This document shows positions 42,880 to 53,100 of a stretch of 64,000 nt of DNA, in pieces. The position numbers were made by a program, and so were the translations under genes. Below the pieces are notes generated by a model that saw only the letters and a list, made by a program, of their open reading frames with translations, was not told where the DNA came from and searched no databases. The stretch spans positions 310,001 through 374,000 of the forward strand of contig NZ_BDUD01000002.1 in the NCBI RefSeq assembly GCF_003113895.1, in the 5' to 3' direction. The stretch comes from Nostoc commune NIES-4072 (GTDB lineage Bacteria > Cyanobacteriota > Cyanobacteriia > Cyanobacteriales > Nostocaceae). The stretch's first letter is position 1. Each line of letters starts with the position of its first letter.

Positions 42880-45800
42880 ATGTCAGGTTTGGGTTTTACT
42901 CATTGGGGTGCTTTAGCGACTATCGCTTTCGGTGTCAGCTTTTGTACCATTGATTATGCAAACGCTCAAATTACTCCAGATAGCACTTTACCAAATAACT
43001 CTAGCGTCACAAGAGAAGGTAACACGTTTAACATTACTGGAGGAACTCAAGCTGGTGGTAATTTGTTTCACAGTTTTGGTGAGTTTTCTGTGAATACTGG
43101 TGGCACTGCTTCTTTTAATAATGCTCTAGATATTCAAAATATTATTGGTCGAGTAACAGGTGGGTCAGCTTCTACTATTGATGGGATAATTCGCGCTAAC
43201 GGCACGGCTAACCTGTTTTTAATAAATCCCAACGGGATTATTTTTGGTCAGAATGCCCAATTGAATATTGGTGGTTCTTTTGTTGGGACTACAGCGAATG
43301 CACTGCAATTTGAAAATCGAGGATTTTTTAGCGCTACTGAGAAAAATATCCCTTCCCCCTTGTTGACTGTTAATCCTTCAGCATTATTGTTTAATCAAAT
43401 TAATCAAAACGCAGCGATTCAAAATAGCTCAGTTGCATTTGCAGGAACAGATCCGGCAGGTATTGATGCATTTGGTTTACGAGTACCAGATGGAAAAAGT
43501 TTGCTGCTGGTGGGTGGTAATGTCAGGGTGGATGGGGGACGATTAAATGCTTTTGGTGGACGAGTGGAATTAGGAGGATTGGGCGAACCTGGTAGTGTAG
43601 CACTGGGTGTAGATGGCGATAATCTCAGCTTGAGATTTCCTGAGAATATTGCGCGAACAGATATATCTTTTACTAATAATGCTCGTGTTTTTGTAGAAGC
43701 TGCTGGTGGCGGTAATATTGTAGTCAATGCTAGAAATCTAGACATATTGAGAGGAAGTCTTTTAAGTGCTGGTATTGGAAAAGATTTGGGGACACCTCAA
43801 ACAATTGGGGGAGATATTACGCTTAATGCTACCGGGGAAATCAAAGTTGCATCTCGCAGTGCAGCTGTTAATTATGTGAAAACGGGGTCACTTGGCAATG
43901 GGGGCAACATTACTATCGATTCTGGTTCCTTCTCATTACGCGATCTCGCTGGACTTCAAGCCTCAACTTCTGGACAAGGGAATGCGGGGAATGTGACACT
44001 GCGAACGCGAGATGCTATTTCTCTTGCAGGTAATGCCTACATCCTTAGCACCGTGCAATCAGGAGGTATAGGTAAAGGCGGCAATATCGACATTAATGCT
44101 GCAACACTATCACTATCGGATGATGCTCAACTTGCTGCCTCAACTTTTGGACAAGGGAATGCGGGGAATGTCACAGTGCGGACGCGAGATGCTATTTCTC
44201 TTGCAGGTAATGCCTACATCCTCAGCACGGTACGAGGTATAGGGAAAGGTGGCAATATCGATATTAATGCTGCAACACTATCACTATCGGATGATGCTCA
44301 ACTTGCTGCCTCAACTTTTGGACAAGGGAATGCGGGAAATGTCAATGTTAATGTTACTGGCGCTGTTGATATTGCTGGGGGTAAAAACAGTTTAAGTGAG
44401 ATTTACAGCCTAGTGGGAATGGGGGCAGTTGGCAATGGAGGTAACATTACTATCGATTCTGGTTTATTCTCATTACGCAATGGCGCTCGACTTGTTGCCT
44501 CAACTTTTGGACAAGGGAATGCGGGGAATGTCACAGTGCGATCTCTTGATGCTGTTTCTCTTGCAAATAATGCTTCCATCCTCAGTACAGTGGAATCTGG
44601 GGGTGCAGGTAAAGGTGGCAATATCGATATCAATGCCGCAACACTATCACTATCTAATCGCGCTGAACTTGCTGCCTCAACATTGGGACAAGGAAATGCG
44701 GGGAATGTCACAGTGCGATCCCTTGATGCTGTTTCCCTTGAATATGCTGTCATCTTCACCACGGTGTCAGCAGGAGGTGTAGGTAAAGGTGGCAATATCG
44801 ACATCAATGCTGCAACACTATCACTATTTAATGGCGCTCAACTGCAAACCCTCACTGGTGAAGCATTTGCTACCCAACCAGCAGGACGGGGGGATGCAGG
44901 GAATGTCAATGTGAATGTTACTGGCGCTGTTGATATTGCTGGGGAGAAAAATGGTATTAACAGTGCGATTTTGAGTCAGGTGGAAACAGGAACAGTTGGC
45001 AATGGGGGTAACATTACTATCGGCTCTGGTTCCTTCTTGTTACGTGATCGCGCTAGACTTTCTACCTCAACTTATGGACAAGGGAATGCGGGGAATGTCA
45101 CAGTGCGATCTCGAAATGCTGTTTCTCTTGCAGATGCTACCATCTTCACCACAGTGGAATCAGGGGGTGTAGGTAAAGGTGGCAATATCGATATTAATGC
45201 TGCAACTTTATCATTAATTGATGGCGCTCAACTGCAAACCTTTACTCGTAGTGCATCTCCTACCCAGCCAACAGGACGGGGAGATGCGGGGAATGTCAAT
45301 GTGAATGTTACTGGTGCTGTTAATATCGCTGGGGAGAAAAATGGTTTTAACAGTGGGATTGCCAGCTCGGTGGAAACTGGCACAGTTGGCAATGGGGGCA
45401 ACATTACTATCTATTCTGGTGACTTCTCATTACGCGATCGCGCTGGACTTCAAGCCTCAACTCTTGGACAAGGGAATGCGGGGAATGTGACAGTGCGATC
45501 TCGAAATTCTGTTTCTCTTGCAGATAATGCTACCATCTTCAGCACGGTGGAATCAGGGGGTGTAGGTAAAGGTGGCAATATCGATATCAATGCTGCAACA
45601 CTATCACTATTTAATGGCGCTCAACTGCAAACCCTTACTCGTGAAGCATCTGCAACAGCGCCAGCAGGAAGGGGCGATGCGGGGAATGTTGATGTTAATA
45701 TTACTGGCGCTATTGATATTCTTGGGGAGAAAAATGGTTTTTTTAGTGGGATTTCCAGCCGGGTGAGTACGGGGACAGAAGGTAATGGAGGTAACATTAC

Positions 45801-47157
45801 TATCGATTCTGGTTCCTTCTCGTTACAAAATGGCGCTTTTCTTGCTACCTCAACTTCGGGACTTGGAAATGCAGGGGATGTGACAGTGCAGGCACGAGAT
45901 GCTGTTTCTCTTTCAAATAATGCTTCCATCTTTAGCACGGTGGAAGCAGGAGGTGTCGGTAAAGGTGGCAATATCGACATCAATGCTGCAACGCTGTCAC
46001 TAATCAATGGCGCAAGCCTGTTAACTTTTACTCGCGGTACATTTGCTAACCAGCTAGCAGGACAAGGGGATGCGGGGAATGTCAATGTTAATGTTACTGG
46101 CGTTGTTGATATTACTGGGGAGAAAAATGGTTTTCCCAGTGGGATTAGCAGCAAGGTGGAAACTGGGACAGTTGGCAATGGGGGTAGCATTACCATCGAT
46201 TCTGGTTTATTCTCATTACTTGATGGCGCTCTACTGACTGCCGAAACACTTGGACAAGGTAATGCAGGCACAATTAAAGTTAATGCTGCTGATTTTCTTA
46301 CCATTTCTGGTAAAAGTTCAAACTTTAACAGTGGCTTGTTTGTTAACTCCCAAAGTCCGACGGGTACTGCCGGAGATATTATCGTCACCTCACCTAGAGT
46401 TACCTTAGACAACGGTGGCATACTTAACGCCCAATCTGCATCAGGTAACGGTGGCAACATCAACTTACAAACTGATTTACTGCTTCTGCGTCGTGGCGCT
46501 TCCATTTCCACCACCGCAGGCACAGCCCTAACTGGTGGTAATGGTGGCAACATTAATATTGATGCCCCATCGGGCTTCATTGTTGCTGTCCCAAGCGAAA
46601 ATAGCGATATTACTGCGAATGCTTACACAGGCAGTGGTGGAAGAGTAGATATTCGAGCCATTGGTATCTATGGCATTCAACCCCGCTCTAACCCAACTTC
46701 TCTGAGTGATATTACCGCTAGTTCTGAATTTGGTGTAAACGGTACTGTAGAACTTAACACGCCGGATATTGACCCTAACAGTGGCTTAGTCAACCTGCCA
46801 ACAGTACCAGTTGACACCCAAGTAGCACAGACCTGTCAAGCTGGTGGAAATTTAGCTAAGAGCAGTTTTACAATCACTGGACGCGGCGGCTTGCCACCTA
46901 ACCCAGGCGATGCCCTCAACACTGATGCAGTGAAGGTAGATTTGGTGAGTCTTAATCCCAGCACCAGAGAAGACAAGAGTCCACCTGTTACCATCAAACC
47001 TACTACTACACCAGCACCGATTGTCGAGGCTACTAGATGGCGAACTAATACTAAAGGTGAGATAGTACTTACAGCCAACGCATCTAATGGCGCTCCTCAC
47101 AAAAACTGGCAGCAGTCACCAGTCACTTGTAGTTCTGCAAAATCTGCTTCCAATTAA
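42880..47157 (+). CDS. Two-partner-secretion exoprotein (filamentous haemagglutinin type)
   Basis: 1425 aa. Signal peptide (about residues 1-29, cut after YANA) and TPS secretion domain (residues 30-150) with LFLINPNGIIFGQNAQLNIG, the hallmark of TpsA proteins. Then about eight copies of a roughly 110-130-aa unit (GNGGNITIDSGSFSLRD ... GQGNAGNVTVRSRDAVSL ... GGNIDINAATLSL), a right-handed beta helix. The C-terminus is Pro/Thr-rich (TIKPTTTPAPIVEATRW). It is exported through an outer-membrane TpsB pore, but no tpsB gene is in this window. Good GGAGG ribosome site. Confidence 0.93.
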   Translation: MSGLGFTHWGALATIAFGVSFCTIDYANAQITPDSTLPNNSSVTREGNTFNITGGTQAGGNLFHSFGEFSVNTGGTASFNNALDIQNIIGRVTGGSASTIDGIIRANGTANLFLINPNGIIFGQNAQLNIGGSFVGTTANALQFENRGFFSATEKNIPSPLLTVNPSALLFNQINQNAAIQNSSVAFAGTDPAGIDAFGLRVPDGKSLLLVGGNVRVDGGRLNAFGGRVELGGLGEPGSVALGVDGDNLSLRFPENIARTDISFTNNARVFVEAAGGGNIVVNARNLDILRGSLLSAGIGKDLGTPQTIGGDITLNATGEIKVASRSAAVNYVKTGSLGNGGNITIDSGSFSLRDLAGLQASTSGQGNAGNVTLRTRDAISLAGNAYILSTVQSGGIGKGGNIDINAATLSLSDDAQLAASTFGQGNAGNVTVRTRDAISLAGNAYILSTVRGIGKGGNIDINAATLSLSDDAQLAASTFGQGNAGNVNVNVTGAVDIAGGKNSLSEIYSLVGMGAVGNGGNITIDSGLFSLRNGARLVASTFGQGNAGNVTVRSLDAVSLANNASILSTVESGGAGKGGNIDINAATLSLSNRAELAASTLGQGNAGNVTVRSLDAVSLEYAVIFTTVSAGGVGKGGNIDINAATLSLFNGAQLQTLTGEAFATQPAGRGDAGNVNVNVTGAVDIAGEKNGINSAILSQVETGTVGNGGNITIGSGSFLLRDRARLSTSTYGQGNAGNVTVRSRNAVSLADATIFTTVESGGVGKGGNIDINAATLSLIDGAQLQTFTRSASPTQPTGRGDAGNVNVNVTGAVNIAGEKNGFNSGIASSVETGTVGNGGNITIYSGDFSLRDRAGLQASTLGQGNAGNVTVRSRNSVSLADNATIFSTVESGGVGKGGNIDINAATLSLFNGAQLQTLTREASATAPAGRGDAGNVDVNITGAIDILGEKNGFFSGISSRVSTGTEGNGGNITIDSGSFSLQNGAFLATSTSGLGNAGDVTVQARDAVSLSNNASIFSTVEAGGVGKGGNIDINAATLSLINGASLLTFTRGTFANQLAGQGDAGNVNVNVTGVVDITGEKNGFPSGISSKVETGTVGNGGSITIDSGLFSLLDGALLTAETLGQGNAGTIKVNAADFLTISGKSSNFNSGLFVNSQSPTGTAGDIIVTSPRVTLDNGGILNAQSASGNGGNINLQTDLLLLRRGASISTTAGTALTGGNGGNINIDAPSGFIVAVPSENSDITANAYTGSGGRVDIRAIGIYGIQPRSNPTSLSDITASSEFGVNGTVELNTPDIDPNSGLVNLPTVPVDTQVAQTCQAGGNLAKSSFTITGRGGLPPNPGDALNTDAVKVDLVSLNPSTREDKSPPVTIKPTTTPAPIVEATRWRTNTKGEIVLTANASNGAPHKNWQQSPVTCSSAKSASN
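43900..46260 (+). repeat. Tandem coding repeats of the TPS exoprotein
   Basis: Units of about 330-390 bp share nearly identical blocks such as GGTAAAGGTGGCAATATCGA and GACAAGGGAATGCGGGGAAT. High DNA identity, not only protein similarity, indicates recent expansion or gene conversion, so copy number may vary between strains. Confidence 0.85.
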
Positions 47158-47442
47158 TTTGGAAATAAATATGTGAGTAATGAAGCAGCGATGGCGCAAG
47201 CACCCGCCAACTCTTGGAGACGCAATGCGTTCGGCATCGCAAACTGAGAGTTGTAGATTATTCTGATTTCCGATCTTAAGACTATTAATTTTCTAAACCT
47301 CTTAATCAGGCAATTATTTCAGCTTTTCTTAGTACCATTCGTGTCAGTAAGTTCGTTTCCTTGTGCAAAATTTTCATGACTAGTCTTCAATTAAGCTGTT
47401 GATGCCCTGTGCCTGCTTAAATTTAATGCGTATTTCCATACC
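47158..47442. other. Intergenic, with a small dispersed repeat
   Basis: 285 bp. GCGCAAGCACCCGCCAACTC...CGCAATGCGTTCGGCATCGC near 47190-47240 looks like a Nostoc small dispersed repeat. No gene. Confidence 0.45.
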
Positions 47443-47799
47443 TTACTGTTCTTTTTTGTTAGCATTGCTCAAGTAGGGAATGGCTGTATCTTTGCTCGGC
47501 CAGTTGCTCCAGAGGAAGCGCGATAAGAAAGTTAAAGATATTGCCATAAGTACAATACCAAGCCACCAAGAAGAACGTAATTGTTGCAGTTGCTCTGCTG
47601 GAGTGTACGTCAATGAATTAGAGGGTAAAAGTTGCATTGACACAGCCACAATGTTATTTAGCACATGAAAAGTAACAGGCACAATTAGGGAGCGCGTTTT
47701 GATGTAAAGCACCCCTAAAATAATTCCGACTAACGACAATCCAATCGGATTATTGGGATGACCAAAACCGAAAAGCAGTCCTAAATCATTTGCGAAAAG
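47443..47799 (-). pseudogene. CPBP (CAAX-protease-like) membrane protein, C-terminal fragment
   Basis: Open without a start from 47799. GLLFGFGHPNNPIGLSLVGI, ILGVLYIKTRSLIVPVTFHV and LNNIVAV match the last two motifs (including FH-x-x-x-N) of CPBP intramembrane proteases. The first motif (EExxxR) is gone. The 5' edge joins a repeat containing AGATCCCCGAC...GTCGGGGA. Truncated and presumably inactive. Confidence 0.7.
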
Positions 47800-47834
47800 T
47801 TAGATCCCCGACAACTTTTATGAAGTCGGGGAAC

Positions 47835-47926
47835 TAGACATCTCCAGAAATTAAATATGCGTTACCCAGAACCCTTGTAGAAACATAGCACTGCACGTCA
47901 AAACAATTCTTTTTCGGAGATGTCTA
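47835..47926. mobile_element. 92-bp MITE-like element with IS630-type TA ends
   Basis: TAGACATCTCC at the left and GGAGATGTCTA at the right form inverted repeats (with further pairing of AGAAA/TTTTC) and end in TA on both sides, the target of IS630/mariner transposons. It lies 6 bp beyond the stop of the EF-G gene. No gene inside. No related transposase in this window. Confidence 0.6.
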
Positions 47927-47932
47927 ATAGGT

Positions 47933-49936
47933 TCAGGACTGGCGATAGCAGGCAAACTCCATTGAAAAAGTAGCCATACCAGAAGTAAGCGATCGCAATT
48001 CTGTAGAATACCCAAACATTCGCGCTAGCGGTACTTCGGCTCGAATCACCGTATATCCCTGCATTGTCTCAGAACCCAACAACAAACCTCGACGGGAGGA
48101 TAAGTCACCTTGAACCCTTCCCATGAACTCGTTAGGTGTTTCCACCTCTACAAGCATTATGGGTTCGAGGATGTAGGGTTTTGCTTTGGCGATCGCACCT
48201 TCAATAGCCTGATGGGACGCTGACCGGAAAGCCAATTCTGAAGAGTCAATTGGGTGATAAGAACCACCATCCAAAACAACTTTCACGCCAGTTACGGGAT
48301 AGCCTTCCAATTGTCCTGATTCCATCGCCTCACGGAAACCCTTCTCACACGCCGGGATATATTCTTTAGGAATCGCACCCCCAATCACCCGATTCTCAAA
48401 GACAAACGGTTCATCTGTGGGTTCAATCCACCCAGTAATATGGGCGTACTGACCGGGGCCGCCTGACTGTTTCTTAAATCGGTAGTCAAAGGTTGCTTGT
48501 TGTCTAATGGTTTCTCGGTACGCCACGGCGGGAGTACCAACGTAGACCTCGGCATTATATTCCCGTTGGATGCGTTCTAAGTAGATTTCCAAGTGGAGTT
48601 CACCCATCCCAGAAATCAGAGTTGATCCTGATTCGGGGTCAATGCTCAAACGGAAGGTAGGGTCTTCCCTTTGAAAGCGATTGAGTGCTTTGGAAATGCG
48701 ATCGCTGTCTTCCTGCTTTTTGGGCGTAATCGCTAGTGTAATCACTGGTTCCGGCACAAACATCTTCTCTAGAGATACCAGTGGTTCCCCAGAACAGAAT
48801 GTATCACCAGAAGCACAATCCACACCCAACAGAGCCACAATATCCCCAGCAACGGCAACTTTTAATTCTTCTCGCTTATTGGCGTGCATCCGCACCAAGC
48901 GACCGATTTGCACTCGCTGTTCAGTCCGCGAGTTGTAGACTGTATCGCCGGGTTTGAGCGTCCCAGAGTAAATCCGGGTATAGGTCAACTGCCCAAAGGA
49001 TTCAACAGTAAGTTTAAATGCCAATGCCACCAAGGAAGCATCAGGGTTAGGGTAGACACTAACCGACTCTGCGGTTTTGACCACTTCTCTATCTATCGGA
49101 GATGGTAGATAAAGCGTAACTGCATTCAATAAGTTTTGCACTCCTTTATTTTTGAATGCCGAACCCAGCAGTACAGGCGTGAATTTTAGGCTCAAGGTTG
49201 CCTGTCGGATGGTTTCCCAAATTAATTCTTTAGGAATTTCCTCACCCGCCAGTAGCATCTCGGTCATCGGTTCTGAAAACAGCGACAAAGTATCTAGCAA
49301 TCTTTCGCGTGCCTGTTGTGCTTCATCCCTAAGTGATTCGGGAATTGTCTTTTTCAGCCAGTTTTCCCCGTTTTCACCTTCAAAGTAGTCAGCAGTCATT
49401 TCTACCAGGTCGATCACTCCCTGGAATTGGTCTTCACTGCCGATCGGGTACTGGAGCAATATTGCATTTAGTTGTAAGCGATCGCGTATTCCCTGTACTA
49501 CACGAAATGGATCTGCTCCCGTCCGATCCATCTTGTTGATGAACGCCAAACGCGGCACTCGGTAGCGCTTCATTTGCCGATCCACCGTAATGGACTGGGA
49601 CTGCACACCCGCCACAGCACACAGCACCATCACTGCCCCATCCAATACCCGCAGGGCACGTTCCACTTCTATTGTGAAATCTACGTGTCCAGGTGTATCA
49701 ATCAAGTTGATTTGGGTATCGTGCCACTGGCAGGTAGTAGCAGCAGAAGTGATGGTTATACCATGTAGTTTTTCTTCTGGCATAAAGTCCATCGTTGCAC
49801 CCTTACCGCCTCCCCGCACTTCCTCAATAGCGTGGATTCTGCCCGTGTAGAAGAGAATTCGCTCTGACAACGTAGTTTTACCAGAGTCGATGTGGGCAGA
49901 GATACCAATATTTCGGATGCGTGTTCGGGGAATCAT
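47933..49936 (-). CDS. fusA: Elongation factor G, mitochondrial/spirochaete-like type
   Basis: 667 aa, full length. G1 [21 protein letters not shown]3 [21 protein letters not shown]4 NKMDRTG; domains II-V follow ([40 protein letters not shown]). AHIDSGKTT and [20 protein letters not shown] resemble mitochondrial EF-G1 and the spdEFG1 group rather than the usual bacterial AHIDAGKTT EF-G. EF-G drives ribosome translocation; a plasmid-borne variant could be an alternative or antibiotic-tolerant factor. It is not in a ribosomal-protein operon (no rpsL, rpsG or tuf nearby). Confidence 0.93.
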   Translation of the reverse strand: MIPRTRIRNIGISAHIDSGKTTLSERILFYTGRIHAIEEVRGGGKGATMDFMPEEKLHGITITSAATTCQWHDTQINLIDTPGHVDFTIEVERALRVLDGAVMVLCAVAGVQSQSITVDRQMKRYRVPRLAFINKMDRTGADPFRVVQGIRDRLQLNAILLQYPIGSEDQFQGVIDLVEMTADYFEGENGENWLKKTIPESLRDEAQQARERLLDTLSLFSEPMTEMLLAGEEIPKELIWETIRQATLSLKFTPVLLGSAFKNKGVQNLLNAVTLYLPSPIDREVVKTAESVSVYPNPDASLVALAFKLTVESFGQLTYTRIYSGTLKPGDTVYNSRTEQRVQIGRLVRMHANKREELKVAVAGDIVALLGVDCASGDTFCSGEPLVSLEKMFVPEPVITLAITPKKQEDSDRISKALNRFQREDPTFRLSIDPESGSTLISGMGELHLEIYLERIQREYNAEVYVGTPAVAYRETIRQQATFDYRFKKQSGGPGQYAHITGWIEPTDEPFVFENRVIGGAIPKEYIPACEKGFREAMESGQLEGYPVTGVKVVLDGGSYHPIDSSELAFRSASHQAIEGAIAKAKPYILEPIMLVEVETPNEFMGRVQGDLSSRRGLLLGSETMQGYTVIRAEVPLARMFGYSTELRSLTSGMATFSMEFACYRQS

Positions 49937-49988
49937 AAAATTTCCTTTTGTTCAAGCGACAAACAATCACCAACTGAGTGGCGATATA

Positions 49989-50014
49989 TTTTGTATTATA
50001 CATGTAGTACAAAA
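49989..50014. promoter_or_regulatory. Dyad upstream of fusA
   Basis: TTTTGTA...TACAAAA around ATACATGTA, 53-78 bp upstream of the fusA start, with a TATAAT-like box on the minus strand. Possible operator in the fusA promoter. Confidence 0.45.
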
Positions 50015-50101
50015 GAATGAATAGACTGATTTATGTATTTTTTCGTATGGAACCGACCTGCTAAGAGCAAGCAAGGAGGGAACATGGAAAGGTAAAGACG
50101 G

Positions 50102-50668
50102 TTGTTCGTAAGTAAGTTAAGTAGACTAGCACAGGAACCACCCAAAGAGAATGCCCAAGAATGTCTGCGCTTGATGGGCATGGCTTTGAAAAATCTCGCC
50201 AGTGCGATGAACAACACCCAGGCGCTTGAAGCTGCTGCAATAATTTTAGGTAGCGAACCGACACCAATTGCGATCGCTTATCGAGCCGAACAACTGGAAA
50301 TGCTACCCCAGGCTGTTAGCGATATTAGGTCAGTGCTAGCTAAACCTGGGTGTAACTGGCAGGAGTTTTGGAATGTTGCCCAAGAGTACGAGGTAATTAA
50401 GTCGGATTACTGGGCAGAACTTACTACTCAAGAAACAGAATTAATCAAAACTCTGGAAAACTCATCCACTCAACCTCGGACAATTGGCATCGGTTCTACT
50501 GTTGCTCATGCTGACCCGTACCGAACTCTGTATTTGGAGAGGGGCGAAGTTGTAGACGAGGTAGAGGGCAAAGTAGTTGTCGCCTGGGATCACTGGTGCA
50601 ATGAGTTGAAAAAGACTCAAAGCTATTCCAGGGAAGAGTTGCGATTCTGGCAGGGCGAGAACCAGTAG
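50102..50668 (+). pseudogene. Coiled-coil protein, C-terminal domain only (copy 2)
   Basis: From RLAQEPPKENAQECLRLMGM onward this matches residues about 350-532 of the intact 532-aa protein at 39791, with many identities. The N-terminal DNA-binding domain and coiled coil are absent and only a TTG is available as a start. A short product carrying the C-terminal domain could still be made, but the gene is a 5'-truncated duplicate. It keeps the same neighbour (the winged-helix gene), confirming a duplicated pair. Confidence 0.75.
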
Positions 50669-50759
50669 ATAAAGACTCGCTTTGAGAATAGCCAAAAAAC
50701 TTAAACGCGGCATTGCAACCATGCTGCTCACATTGTCATGGAAAAATTTAGGAGGAATT

Positions 50760-52444
50760 ATGACTACAGTGTTAAAAGCAATCAACGGTGGCAGCAAACA
50801 GCGTAATGAACGCGAGGCAAATAAGCAAGATAAATCGATTAGACCACATTGCAAAGTATCAATTGAGGATATCAACTGGGTTCGTCAACAGCCTCCGTCT
50901 GTGCAGCAGCTTTGGTTAGATAGCGTGGCGGCTGAACAATTTGGGGGTTCTGCCCATAAACTCGATACCAACCTCACCTATAAATCTTTGCAAAAAGCAG
51001 GGGCGGCGTTGACTGCCCAAGGATTGTTTCAGTTTGAGGAAGTGTTTGGCCGCTTACCCTCTGGTAGACCTGGGTTGATTGGGTATCGTGTTCGTAATCT
51101 TCATGGTTATTACAATCGCTTTTATTGGGAATCGTCCACATCTGAGGGAACCAATTCTTGTGATGAGAAAACCGTCCACGCCGGGGAGAAAACGAATGCG
51201 CCCGGACGGAATGAAAATTACCCCAAAGTGGAACAAATCCAGCCTGATTTGGAATCATTCCAAAAGAATGGTCAAAAAAGTGAGGATTTGCAAGGGTTCC
51301 AAAAACCTAACAACGTTTCTAACTACCCCTTAACTACCTACCAACACCCAACTAATGTTGTTGGTATGGTAGGGGAGCAATGCGATTTTGTGAGGTAGGC
51401 AAGCAGGGGAGGCAGGGGAGGCAGGGGAGGCAGGGGGAGAGAAAGAAATTAAGTATACTTCAGGGTATGTCGGTAGCAAAAATTACTACTTTCTCTCTTT
51501 ACTCCCCCTGCTTCCCCTGCTCCCCCTGCCCCCCCTGCCTATTTCACGAGGATCTCACTTTTTCGCGTTGCTCCCGTATGGTAGTTGGTTCTGACGCGCT
51601 TGCTCGAAATCCGCGTGTTGAGGAAACGGCTCATGCGCCCTTGAGGGGCGCGTCGCCTTCACATATCGAAAGCGCGTCAGAACTTGAAGAATTGCCTACG
51701 GCAATAGACTGCACGATGCTGGCGCTTGTGGATGCTGCACCGAATCAACCTGCTCCGTTGCTGGCTGAAAACCAGGATTGTGGTGTTGAGCCAAGAGAAT
51801 GTCATGAAGGTGCTTGTTCCGCCGCGCCCGTTGCACAAAATGAAGAATGTTTAAGTTCAGCGATCGCATATCAAAAAATAGAACCGAGTCGTCCTTCTGC
51901 TTCTTTGTTGGCTGAAAACTTGGTTTCTGGTGATGAGGATAAAGTAGATCATGAAGGCAATTGTTCCGCCGCGCCCGTCGCTCAAAATGAATTTTCTCTA
52001 GATTCTGCGATCGCTAATCAAGCGCCCGTGTCATTAAATCAAAGTGAGATATTTGAATGGTTGGATAGAGCAAACGTTGGAGAATGCCCCCCATTGTGGG
52101 TAATTCAATATCTGCTAGACAGCAAGTATTACGCCAGCATGAGGGCAAGCATCACCAAGTTTGAGAAGCAGTGGAATATATCTGTAGTCAATTATCAGGT
52201 GCAAAAATCTAGTGAGGCTTTGTTTACCGCCAAAGACATCGCCATGAGATCCCAAGCTAGACTATTGCGAATGGAGAAACTGAAGATGGCTTCTCAGGTT
52301 GGGGAAAATCCTGGTTTTGATTTCTTGCAAGAGTGCTGGAGGGATGATCCGGCTTTGCAGATTGTGATCAAAAAACTACTAGGGAAGTTTCCGCAGTGGG
52401 GGATTACGATTGTGGATGGGGTGTTGGTGGATTGGGAAAGGTAA
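50760..52444 (+). pseudogene. Winged-helix-like plasmid protein (copy 2), split by a MITE
   Basis: ATG at 50760 with an AGGAGG site. N-terminal winged domain (KVSIEDINWVRQQPPSVQQL then ALTAQGLFQFEEVFG) like the copy at 41495. The 203-bp MITE at 51373-51575 interrupts codon about 205. Removing it and one 9-bp duplicate (GTATGGTAG) restores VVGMVVGSDALARNP and a 490-aa frame. Downstream, two internal repeats (LLAENQDCGVE ... EGACSAAPVAQNE) and the conserved C-terminus (NPGFDFLQECWRDDPALQIV) remain. As it stands the N-terminal 212-aa half (stop at 51398) and the C-terminal half are separate frames. Confidence 0.8.
51373..51575. mobile_element. 203-bp MITE, ISKra4-type ends (copy 2)
   Basis: By eye identical to copy 1 (2833-3035) in inverted orientation. 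Flanked by the perfect 9-bp target duplication GTATGGTAG (51364-51372 and 51576-51584). Confidence 0.92.
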
Positions 52445-52503
52445 AAATCACACTGTCTCAGAATAGCGTGTAGCTAAAGCGATTGCTGCTTGACGGTTAT
52501 AGA

Positions 52504-53025
52504 TCAAGATTCCCTTGCATTAATACTGCCAAGCGACCAATTATTTTCTGAAAACGGGGACGCATAATCTGCGACTCGCTCCCATCCCCACTTATAAGCA
52601 GTGTCAACTAGAATTTCTTTACCATTTCGGAACTTAATAAATTCCTGCCCGTGGTCGTAAAATATGTCTGCAACCAGTTGATTACGCGCATCGTAACCCC
52701 ACTTATCCACTGCTGCCCTCCACCAGCGCTTTCCGGGAGAGAGCAACTGTTCAAGTTCTAAATACTCTGGTTTCCAGTACTTGGTGCGCCATTGATTTGC
52801 CAGCGCCTCGATTAGTATCGCAGTCGGGTAGATGGGCTTGAGATTTTCTTCTAGCCAAAGCATATAAACAATCGCGCTCCTGAAAGCATCTTCTAAACCA
52901 TAGTTGGATGCTTCTAGAGTGTCTTGGAGTTGCTCGTCATTAAAATTTACGCCAAGCGTTCGCAGGGCTGGAGCGTACAAATCAAATAATTCTTGTTCTA
53001 CTGAATCGGCAGACCAGAACCACAT
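52504..53025 (-). CDS. Hypothetical protein, 173 aa
   Basis: Trp/Tyr-rich helical protein: MWFWSADSVEQELFDLYAPA, VYMLWLEENLKPIYPTAILI and QLLSPGKRWWRAAVDKWGYD. No signal peptide or catalytic motif recognised. Sits between the MITE-broken gene and its third copy, on the opposite strand. Gene looks intact, ATG at 53025. Confidence 0.6.
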   Translation of the reverse strand: MWFWSADSVEQELFDLYAPALRTLGVNFNDEQLQDTLEASNYGLEDAFRSAIVYMLWLEENLKPIYPTAILIEALANQWRTKYWKPEYLELEQLLSPGKRWWRAAVDKWGYDARNQLVADIFYDHGQEFIKFRNGKEILVDTAYKWGWERVADYASPFSENNWSLGSINARES

Positions 53026-53100
53026 AAGAAAAAGAAAACTCCTACTGGGTAGCTAAATAAAATTTAGCATTTAGCGTGCTTCGTGTTGATGTGGGGACGA

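Noticed and set aside
45621..46580. 319-codon open frame antisense to the TPS exoprotein
   Set aside because: Pro/Leu-rich repeats (MLPPLPTVP) are the reverse reading of the glycine-rich repeats; several such antisense frames exist across the gene.
48681..49850. Several plus-strand open frames opposite EF-G
   Set aside because: Shadows of the highly conserved EF-G frame; codon use and motifs support only the minus strand.
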